Assembly: GCA_025267735.1 (NCBI GenBank)
Contig: CM046301.1
Coordinates: 12,770,190-12,834,189 of the forward strand
DNA: 64,000 bases
Direction: 5' to 3'
DNA from: Mactra quadrangularis
Taxonomy: Eukaryota; Mollusca; Bivalvia; Venerida; Mactridae
Positions 55,566 to 64,000 of this stretch are shown here, piece after piece. The notes below the pieces were generated by a model. The model worked only from the letters and a program-made list of their open reading frames with translations. It searched no databases and was not told the origin of the DNA. The number at the start of each line of letters is the position of its first letter. Positions within the stretch are counted from its first letter, which is position 1. Made by a program: the position numbers and the translations under genes.

Positions 55566-56224
55566 CAGTAGAGTACGAGCGTATGTATAATTTTGTGTAT
55601 GCTTTCACAGCTTGATGGGGATTTTGCCCATAAATCCCTTAAATGCTCTTTGAAATGTAACGGGAATAAATAAACAACCAGTATCTATCTATGTATGATA
55701 TGAACCTATTATAGCGGCTTTCAAGCGTGAAAATACGCTGGGTAAATAAGCAGATAAAATCCATTGTCAAATTTTATTTTGCTGTTTGTAGTCCAAGTGA
55801 CATTTTAACGTGGATCAGATCTATGTATAGTATATTAAAATCGTGGATGTATAACAAAAAATAGAGGTAAAGTTTCATCATGTACATACTCTATGGTTTT
55901 AAGATTGTTGTTGTGTTGTTGTTTTCGTACAATGCTGCCTCGTACCAGAAAAGAATAAAGTCTATAGTCACAGACGACGGAAAATGGAAAAAGTCTGAAA
56001 ACTTGATATGTTTCTCCTGAATTTGAATCGCATATCTAATAATAATTTTCTTTGAGAAATTTATTAATGTATTTTGATATTATTTTGAATATTATTACGA
56101 AAATATATAAAGTGTATAAAACATATAATTATTTATTTTTGAAAGAATATAATTTGCCTGAAAATATTTTTTTTCGGAAAGAAGTTGCAAGAACATCCAA
56201 TATTTTACCGGGATATAAATTGTG

Positions 56225-56945
56225 TAAGTAAGTAAGTAAATTTTTTTTTGGTGACATGTGTTATGACAAACATGAAAACAACATGAAAAGTATTTACAGA
56301 TGAACACCCGACCCAGTGGGTCTATATGTCACCAACTGAGTCACATGAAAGGTACATGTATATACAATATAAAGTTAAATATATGATATAAATATATACA
56401 GATAAACAGTTATTAGTTGAATAGTATTGATGTTCATATAATATGCTTTGGTAATAAATTTAGCACTTTTTCTTGGGTAGGAACACACTAAGTAAGTTAA
56501 TTGTTCAATATCTGATAGAGAATTCTCATTTGTAAATTGGTTGAAAAAGTCAGTTCTTAAATCAGTATAAGCATTACAATGCAGGAAAAAGTGAGTCTCT
56601 GATTCTATAGATCCTTGGTCACAAAAAATACATAGTCTCTCATTTTCTCGCTCTCCAACATAGCTTCCTGTTTCTAATCTTATTGGTAATACACCACAAC
56701 GAAATTTACACAGAAACGAACGTTCATATTTTATAACTCTTCTAAGAGTGGCTATGTACATGTGTTGTTTTTTTTTTTTATATTGTATAATATGTATGTT
56801 TTATGCACATGATGTACATAGATAAGACGTTAATAAATTAATAAATAATATTTTGAAAGGTTAATTTGTACATAATTTTCACACCCATGGTTATGTTTCA
56901 ACATTATAGTAAGATTTCTTTCACCTTACGAAGGTCACGGCGCTT
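56225..56945 (-). pseudogene. LINE 3' fragment, right arm
   Basis: Encodes on the minus strand the same KYERSFLCKFRCGVLPIRLE ... CIFCDQGSIESETHFFLHC region as 38640-39385. Here the frame runs on through NSLSDIEQLTYLVCSYPRKS, showing what the left copy lost by its 90-bp insertion. A short AT-rich insert (56726-56862) cuts its N-terminal side. Confidence 0.65.
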
Positions 56946-57076
56946 ACCTTTGTAAATATGGGCTAAACCATTATAAAAGAGGTTGTTCGGAAGGTTTATT
57001 CTCCGAGGATTTATTCCCCTTGGTCAATGTTAAATTGTAATCAAATTTATAATATAATATAGCAATTATCGAAAGA

Positions 57077-57155
57077 CAGCTTAGCACAGTGGATACAACT
57101 GCGTCTAAAATAACGTTTTTGACACAGTTGTCGGTGGTTCAAATGCTATGCTAGT
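57077..57155 (+). repeat. tRNA-like module 1 inside the 875-bp element
   Basis: A-box-like cttagcacagtggata and B-box-like ggtggttcaaatgc at tRNA spacing. The acceptor stem does not pair, so it is not called a tRNA gene. Confidence 0.45.
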
Positions 57156-57577
57156 ATCAATTCTTTTTCATTGAATATTTTAAATGTTTTTTTTTTTTTC
57201 ATTTTATTTCACCAAAATTTAATTGCATAATCATTTCATTACAATATTAAACTAATACAACAATTTTCGAAATTGTATTTCTGTTTACTTTCGTAGCTTC
57301 AGAGGTCAGCGCCAAATGATTGTTACTTTTACACCCGATTTCAAAGAATTTAGCAACATTATAAATAATTTCTTTACATTTTTGACATTTTTTCGCGTGC
57401 TTACACGTTTCAGACATTATAACCTAACTAACACTTTAAAGACATTTGGTCGTTAAATACACTCTTTGTGTGCACGAGATTCACGAGGGAGAAAATCTTT
57501 GATAATTTATATATTACAGACACCATATCATAAATAAGATGAAAAAACGTAGCAAAGTTTTAGTTTAAAAAAATATG

Positions 57578-57643
57578 CTACTGGGATTTAAACCTTAAAC
57601 CTTTAGGTCTGACGGCCGACGCGTTACCGTTGGGCTAAGGATA
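57578..57643 (-). repeat. tRNA-like module 2 inside the 875-bp element
   Basis: On the minus strand ttagcccaacggtaacgcg (A-box-like) and ggtttaaatccc (B-box-like) at tRNA spacing. There is no good acceptor stem. Confidence 0.45.
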
Positions 57644-58055
57644 TCAGTTAGTGAGATGCGTCAAAGTAAGTGTAATTAACGCTTGCTAGTATTGTAGTGC
57701 AACACCTGTTCACCGCATTCGGTTCTTCTTCATGAATATTCAATGCACTATGACCTTCGTAAGGTGAAAGAAATCTAGCTATACATAAGTTCTAAGTTTT
57801 GGTAACGAATTAATCTCATTTGTCCATTTATTTACATAACGAGATTTCACTTTTTCGTTTGTACATATGTGTATGTATAAAGTGAAAAGCACACTGCAGA
57901 TATAGTTAAAGAAAATATGCCTAGGGCAGCATATTATCAAAAATCTTACAATAACTTAACAATTCAATATAGAAGGATTAAAATTGGTCGTTGGACGCTC
58001 GATAGTACAAGTCCTTTCTACAAACACTAAAAAGACGTAGAAACAACAAGTATAA

Positions 58056-58194
58056 TCCATTTTTTCTCAACTGTCAAATTATCAATAATTTCACGGTGAC
58101 TTCGTGTTTTTAGTCTAACACTCATGATATTGTCATAGTGTGTGTTCAATCACCGTGAGATTATTCCAACTTTGACAGTTGAGAAAAAAATGGA
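58056..58194. mobile_element. Foldback element, right-arm copy
   Basis: Inverse partner of 35919-36060, with tccattttttctcaactgtc arms retained. Confidence 0.7.
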
Positions 58195-59114
58195 TTATAT
58201 GTAATATAAAAGTTAATACTTAAATCGAAAACATGCACATAAATTAGAATATGAAAGTAATATACGGGCAGAATTCTGATCACGACATTTAAAATGTGAC
58301 TGTCAGGTTTAAAGGGTGGCAATGCGAAGTGACATCGCGACAATACTTTTAAAAACGACTCATAACAATGCCGAACGAAATTTCGCTGAAATTACGCGTA
58401 AAACACGAGACATTTTAAAAATGTCGCTTGAAATCGTTGATCGTCGTATTGCATTGTCAGTCGTTGCCATGTATCGAACAATGAATCTTAAACGGCACGA
58501 CCAGGACTCCGTAGTTCCATAATGCGAAACATCACTTCGATATGCTTTGTTATTACTAATTTTTTAGACAATTACAATGTTTATCGCAGTAAACAAGAAC
58601 AATAATATGTTTTGCATTGTAAATATACATTAAAATTCATTTGTTTACAAAAACAGTTAAAAACATTTATGTTACTGAATAATGTATAAATACATTGAAA
58701 TTCCTTTGTTTAAAAAAACTGTTAAAACATTAATGTTATGATGTATAAAGATAAAACAGTATTGTGAAAGCACAAGCATAACATCATCAACTTTTTTCAG
58801 TCAAAACTCTTCGAAATTAGCCGAGCAAGATTTAATTACTCTTGTTTATTTACCCTTTACTGATTGTAATAGGATGAAAAGTTGCCATTTTCACCTTAAA
58901 ACCCTGAGGGTATCCAAACATGATCTTAGTTCATTACTAATTGACTGATAGATACTCAACTTAGCCAGATTATACCCTGGGAGATCGTCATTCAGAAAAT
59001 GTCAGTTTTGCTCTTTTTCAACCCAAAATTTGCATTTCCATCTGTAGTATTTTCCCAAAATGTGATCTGAAGTGCCAATACTATTGAGAGAATGAAAACA
59101 TGTTTTCTTTACAG

Positions 59115-61046
59115 CAAATTAAGCTTTTTTATATACACCCCCCCTCACACATCATTTGGAACGAGTTGTTGAATCAGTAAAAATATCGTATTGTACAATA
59201 AATACTGAAGATGGTTTATTGATATTGAACGTAAGTATAAGGTAAAAATCTGTGAGTTATTTAGGTTGCGCTGTAAGGTATGGCTTTCACAGACTTATAT
59301 ATGAGATCATAAGAGTAAGTTCTAACAAATTTGAAATCGGCATCATCTTAAGAGAGCAAATTATTTACCGCCGGCCAGAAGGCCGGTGGTATATTGGAGT
59401 CGTCAGAATGTGATGACCATGGTAGAAGCAGTTCATGATTTCTTTTACTTGCGACCTCCTTTTTTATTTACAATTGTCGACGGTGCTAAATTGTAATAAT
59501 TTTTAGTTTTATAGTACTGCAATAAAGCTTTCTGCTTAGGGGGCAATTTTAAAGAACATGTTATCCTTAATTTACATCTTAATATATTGTAAATATCTGC
59601 TCCCCCAAATGGGGGTTCAGACTAAAATCCACACGTACCGACATATTTCACGCACGTCTCCGTGACCAGATTTGCTGCAGACTCGCGGTAAATAAGCGAG
59701 TACTCCAGCTGATAATTTTAGATCGGGTTTATCGTATACGGAACACAAAATGCATGATGTAAAAGTTAATTATTTGTGCTTATCTTTGGTAAGTTTTGAT
59801 ACTGTGTCTGCATGCTGAACTTTTCGGCTGTTACTGCGTAATTGCTAACTCACCTTTTCATGGAGGCCGCCATTAGGTCAAAATAGGTTTGACAATACAG
59901 CTGGACAAGCAGTATTAGATTACTGAATTGTTCAATCCGGAGTGTTTTTATATACGTTTATTTTTTTCTTTAAAGCATTTATATATCATGTTTAAAAATG
60001 AGTCTTCCAAGAAGTTGATAATTATCTTCTCTTCTAAACCCTGGTTTAGACTAAAACACGGTCAGTTAGCCTATTTATATATAGTAGAACGGTCTAATAT
60101 AATTTAATAATTGTTATAATAGGTGTTTATATTTTAACAAACATAAATATATATTGCTGTAATTAGTGGCCAATAAGCAATAATTTTATGTAAGTTTATA
60201 AAAAGAAATAATGTATTGATATTGTAAATCTATAAACTGTGCAATTTAATCATGGAACACTTTACATGTTCTGTATTAAACCTCAGAAAACATAATTTTG
60301 TACTCTTTTTGTCGCAAATATCTTTGTTTTCTCTTTTGATGTATGTACACATAATGTTACCACTATCCGGCGGTATTTAATGCGTTGCATTAATCTTTTC
60401 TTGTTGTCTTTCAACTGATATGATTTTTATGAATAGCGTAGCGAGATATCGTGTCTCTGCATTATACATGCCTCGTATAAAACTGTGTCTAGATCTTTAT
60501 GATTGTAATCGTGAATATAAAGTTTTGTGCACGACAGAAATAACATTTCCAGACCAAACGGAGGACATGTTGCTAGGCATTGTAGCCAATTCTAAAAACA
60601 GCTTGAAACTGTAGCCTTAAATTTTGGCTTGAAACTGGTGCCATAATTTCCAACTGAAGAGAAAGGCAAGATTTACGCCTCTATATTTTACTATATATAT
60701 ATTTATATTGGTAGGAAATGGTCACCGGTGTTCCGAAGATGATCAAAATAGACACTGAGATAAAGTTTATGGCCGCGAGAGTTATTCCATTTGATATTTA
60801 AATGCATATTAAATATGCAATTACGGTTGCTATGGAACTCAAATCGGTTGCTATGGACAGTATAGTGGATACTTTTGGCCTTAAGGCGATTGGCATAAGG
60901 TGTAAGAGTGGTTGCTATGGACCAAGGGGTGGTTGCTAAGGATATGTTGATGGTTGCTATGAGTCTAAGAGTGGCTTCTTTGAAGTCATATTTGTCCTAT
61001 GTAATATTTGTGTGTTGATTAGGCTCGACACTATACCTTCCTACTA
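59115..61046. other. Right-arm-only stretch of about 1.9 kb
   Basis: No counterpart between 31330 and 31925 of the left arm. It includes a ggccagaaggccggtgg palindrome-like block near 59373, an unrecognised 64-codon frame at 60420-60614, and several ggttgctatgga-type units at 60824-60975. Confidence 0.45.
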
Positions 61047-61236
61047 AGTGCGACGTTTAGCGGCAAGGTTGCGACGTTTAACGGCATTCGATTTTTTTGC
61101 GACATTTACCGTCAGCGTCGCGACGTTTAACGGCAGGGCGATTGCGACGTTTAGCGGCGGTTGCGACGTTTAGCGTTAGTGTTGCGACGTTTAACGTCAG
61201 TTGCGACGTTTAGCGGCGTTGCGACGTTTAACGGCG
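61047..61236. repeat. Minisatellite of about nine gcgacgttta(a/g)cggc units
   Basis: Units of 15-24 bp with core gcgacgtttagcggc or gcgacgtttaacggc and variable spacers. It abuts the truncated MITE at 61255, replacing the half that is present in the left arm. Confidence 0.85.
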
Positions 61237-61254
61237 CTACACTAATCTTTCCTT

Positions 61255-61430
61255 ATTTCCACAAAATTGTCGCAAAAATGCATTTTTTATTTGTGCTTCC
61301 TCGGGCGAAAACGCGACAAATGATTAAATTGAGGGACACAGATACGACAAAAAACCATTTAGTCGTATTTTCGTGTATTTTATGTTGCACCCCGCGGAAG
61401 AACAATGCGACATGGCGTAATTCAGCCACT
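61255..61430. mobile_element. Truncated copy of the 311-bp MITE
   Basis: Inverse partner of about 31150-31325, keeping the tggcgtaattcagccacta end only. Confidence 0.65.
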
Positions 61431-61566
61431 ATAGAAAATATTGTTGCAAAAGTATCAATAACAATCGGATAGTGGTAACATTGTGTGTACATACATCAAA
61501 AGAGAAAACAATGAGATATGCAGTAAATAAGTCCGATAATTTTATTTTGACAAATAAAAAGGTATA

Positions 61567-61860
61567 ATACTAGTGGTGTAACAATACGGTAAAATCGTAT
61601 TGCAATATATTGCAATATGCAAGACCTGTATTGCAATATATTGCAATACATACCGGTGTTTTTGCGTAGACATGCAAAGCATGAATTATTATGCATGTCC
61701 ATCATCCTAATTGGATCAGCATAACACGTATACATACATATGTGTATTTTCAAACGATCTTCTTATTCAAATGTTTGAATTACTTGTGTAAAATGGTCTA
61801 TATTTTAGAAAAATACGTATTTTGAAACGGACTTCTGAAGATATTTTTTCTCTCAATTGA
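61567..61860. mobile_element. Fragment of the hAT-like element found at 46897
   Basis: agtggtgtaacaatacggta, ttgcaatatattgcaatat and the gcatgaattattatgcatgt block match 46897-47460. The far end is missing. It lies in the upstream region of gene C and is absent upstream of gene A. Confidence 0.65.
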
Positions 61861-62068
61861 CTAAGTGTCAATCGGGCACAATACATGTACCGATTCTCTA
61901 ATTAAAACACCTTCAAATAATAATACAATGTATTATGAAATGGGTTTTCGATTAAAAACCACTCATTTTCAGAATGACCAAATGACTTCCCTTACTTTCT
62001 GGCGAACATCAATAATTGTGATTGAAATGTTCCATGGCGGCTCCCATGGACAAAGTGAAAACTATTTC

Positions 62069-62075
62069 TATAAAG
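62069..62075 (+). promoter_or_regulatory. Candidate TATA box of gene C
   Basis: TATAAAG about 155 bp before the ATG, with ctcaataatgag downstream as a possible initiator. The block is shared with gene A. Confidence 0.45.
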
Positions 62076-62222
62076 AGCGCGCGAGCTCAATAATGAGAAT
62101 AGAGGCTGAGTAAATCATATGATTCTCATTTATGTTTTACTTAATCGTACATTTTTTCTTTCAGATTGGTATTGATGTACCCAACACCGAAATAAAGTCA
62201 TCTATAGAAAAACACATAAGCC

Positions 62223-63326
62223 ATGCCTAATAGTATTAATAAGTCATCCTTGAAGAAATGTGTAGCTGGGCACATAGTGGCTGTGTCCTTTCTATTCTTA
62301 GTGTATGGAATGTTAAATGGAATGTTAAACAAGAATCCAATAAATAGAAATGTGCAACCTATAAGTGAGCAAACAACGAGTCAATTAATAAATCAGGAGT
62401 CATTGAAACAAAGTATACCACTCACGAGGCAAGCTAACGATCCACGGAAGGTGATTTCACAGCAAAGAAACGAGACTGAAGTGAGTTGTAAGTTATCTAA
62501 GAGAAAAGACAACGAGAGAAAAACTGAACAGTGTGAAAGACGATTACCTAAAGTTATTTTGGTTGGAAGTCAGAAATCGGGAACATCGGCATTTACTGAA
62601 TTTCTTAATTTCCATCCGCAAATTGCTGCTTGTAGAAAACCAGACGAACCAAGATATTTTACCGCGAGATATAACAACCATTCTCTTGAATGGTACCGGA
62701 AACTTATGCCTTGTAGCTATCGTAACCAATTAACTATGGAGAAAACGCCAGGATATTTTTATAGTAACATTACTGCGCAAAGAATCAAACAAATGAACGA
62801 AAACACAACAATTCTCATGATCTTTAAAGACCCAGTTGAAGTTGCAATATCGATATTCGCCATGTGGAAAGCACACGAGGAGGATATAGTTTACAACAAA
62901 ACATTTGAAGACGTGGTCACAGTGTTGGATGAGGAAGGGAATAGGAAAGTTAATTCTGATTCGCTTATTATTCAGAATTGTAAATATGTTCAATATGCCA
63001 AAATGTGGTTTGATGTTTTCGGAAAAGAACGCATTTATGCCATTGACGGTATGGCGTTTGATAAGCATCCTTTAAAAGAATTAAAACTTCTAGAGAAGTT
63101 TTTAGGAATTCAAGACTTTTTTAAAAAAGAACATTTCATATTTAACAAAGATAAGAAAAAGTTTTGTTTTGCTCGAACTGCTGGTAATATGCGATGTCTA
63201 CCATCTGCGAAAGGACGCCCTCATCCTGACGTGTCAGAGGAAACACGTTCACTTTTGAATGACTACTTTAAACCTTATAATGAAGAGTTCGCAAAATTGT
63301 TCCATAGATCATTTGCTTGGTTGTAG
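62223..63326 (+). CDS. Heparan sulfate 3-O-sulfotransferase-like protein, gene C
   Basis: 367 aa, intact. In residues 100-end it differs from gene A at only four positions (Leu for Ile before NFHP, Ser for Pro in RKVNSDSL, Arg for His in GKERIYA, Ala for Thr near the C-terminus). The N-terminal 100 residues differ at about nine positions plus one deleted codon (QRNETE for QRKHETE). All key motifs are kept: GSQKSGT, KPDEPRYF, MEKTPGYF, IFKDPVEVAIS, the Cys pair and KGRPHP. Predicted topology and role are as for gene A. It is inverted relative to A and B. Confidence 0.88.
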   Translation: MPNSINKSSLKKCVAGHIVAVSFLFLVYGMLNGMLNKNPINRNVQPISEQTTSQLINQESLKQSIPLTRQANDPRKVISQQRNETEVSCKLSKRKDNERKTEQCERRLPKVILVGSQKSGTSAFTEFLNFHPQIAACRKPDEPRYFTARYNNHSLEWYRKLMPCSYRNQLTMEKTPGYFYSNITAQRIKQMNENTTILMIFKDPVEVAISIFAMWKAHEEDIVYNKTFEDVVTVLDEEGNRKVNSDSLIIQNCKYVQYAKMWFDVFGKERIYAIDGMAFDKHPLKELKLLEKFLGIQDFFKKEHFIFNKDKKKFCFARTAGNMRCLPSAKGRPHPDVSEETRSLLNDYFKPYNEEFAKLFHRSFAWL

Positions 63327-63393
63327 AGTGCTTAGGTTTATCATAAAACAATATTACAAGTTACACAAATTTGGAACATTTTCATTGTTTAAG

Positions 63394-63399
63394 AATAAA
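63394..63399 (+). terminator. Poly(A) signal of gene C
   Basis: AATAAA about 70 bases after the stop codon, as in genes A and B. Confidence 0.55.
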
Positions 63400-63470
63400 A
63401 TGCTCCAAAAATTGTTTTGGTACAATGCACTGAACTTTATTTTCGAATCTTCTGCCTTTGTTTGTTCATT

Positions 63471-63715
63471 CACTCGTGTCGGTATTGCAGTTGGTAGCGC
63501 GCGAGGATTTTGAATCTAGTGTCCCGTTGGAGGTACGGGTTCGAATCCCACTCAGGGAAGTTATACCCTTCCATGAAAATTTGACAATAATGTCAATTTT
63601 CCTTCATATATAAGGTATATGACAAAGTTTCCGGCCTAGTGGAAGGGTTAGGTGTGTTGGACGCCGTAATATAATTTAAATAATAGTGTTGACACGGTGT
63701 TAAACCCAGTATAAA
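63471..63715 (+). repeat. tRNA-derived SINE downstream of gene C
   Basis: tRNA-like head tcggtattgcagttggtagc, B-box-like gggttcgaatccc, tail acacggtgttaaaccc. It is in the same place and orientation as next to gene A. Confidence 0.75.
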
Positions 63716-64000
63716 TGAAACAACTGTTTGTTCATCATGGAACCGTAAAATATGTTCAGGATACATACACTGGGGTCAAAAAGTTTCTTTACACATATTA
63801 AATTTTGATGTTTTTTGAATTCGCTTTAATATACCTGTATAAACATGCAGTTATTAGTTTCATAAGTAACATACAGTTTAACATGAACCATCATAAATGT
63901 TCTTTATGCATTGTAAATCTAGAACCAAAAATACTAAAAGCAAACTGTCTCCAATAATATTTTTTTTCATTAAAAATAGGACAAAATATGAAACAGTCAC

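Larger units (their letters stand above)
56907..57781. mobile_element. 875-bp TIR element carrying two convergent tRNA-like modules
   Basis: Ends tagtaagatttctttcacct and aggtgaaagaaatctagcta, TIR about 31 bp, TA on both sides. The left arm has the empty site (cttatgtaatgttg). Inside, a tRNA-like segment lies near each end, both pointing inward. No protein is encoded. Confidence 0.75.
54122..64000. repeat. Right arm of the large interrupted inverted duplication
   Basis: Inverse partner of 28600-41362, running past the window end. It contains gene C, and arm-specific insertions at 54914-55298, 56726-56862, 56907-57781 and roughly 59115-61254. Confidence 0.85.

Noticed and set aside
60420..60614. 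64-codon frame with a non-repetitive composition
   Set aside because: It could be a stray exon, but no acceptor-donor context or family match can be supported.

Overview
The window is animal nuclear DNA, AT-rich and crowded with mobile elements. A lophotrochozoan, most likely a bivalve mollusc, fits best. The evidence is a split gene with good GT-AG introns, tRNA-derived SINEs with molluscan-type 3' ends, many TA-flanked TIR/MITE elements, LINE 3' fragments with a Cys/His knuckle, and a heparan-sulfate 3-O-sulfotransferase-like family. No species is claimed.

Region 1 (about 0.7-25.8 kb, + strand) holds one gene of six coding exons: 683-889, 1934-2153, 10487-10865, 12429-12493, 17602-17773 and 25678-25801. 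All exon phases agree, and the spliced length is 1167 nt (388 aa plus stop). The protein starts with MGCTNS, a myristoyl/palmitoyl-type N-terminus, followed by an Arg-rich stretch and an NHL/TRIM-type beta-propeller. No RING or B-box is present. Its introns hold two Deu-like SINEs, several TIR elements, an antisense tRNA-Gln(UUG) gene, and a gag-only LTR retroelement inserted at the 5' end of that tRNA gene with a 5-bp target-site duplication.

Region 2 (about 26-64 kb) is a complex segmental duplication around three intact, single-ORF sulfotransferase genes: A (29266-30372, -), B (48795-49901, -) and C (62223-63326, +). A and B are direct copies that share about 2.3 kb of 3' flank (26.1-28.5 kb and 44.4-48.4 kb). 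A and C are inverted copies whose shared flanks form a large interrupted palindrome: left arm about 28.6-41.36 kb, right arm about 54.12 kb to the window end, unpaired centre about 12.8 kb. Many elements occupy only one copy. Their partner copies keep the empty sites, so the insertions can be ordered after the duplications.

These one-sided insertions include a 3-kb TIR element with a decayed KRBA2-like integrase tail, which itself contains an internally deleted LINE with a 14-bp TSD. They also include two hAT-like elements with perfect 8-bp TSDs, several TA-flanked MITEs, and an 875-bp TIR element carrying two convergent tRNA-like modules. A gcgacgttta-type minisatellite, a (TG)n tract and several long perfect hairpins complete the picture. 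Regions not listed hold only AT-rich intron or intergenic DNA in which I see nothing specific.
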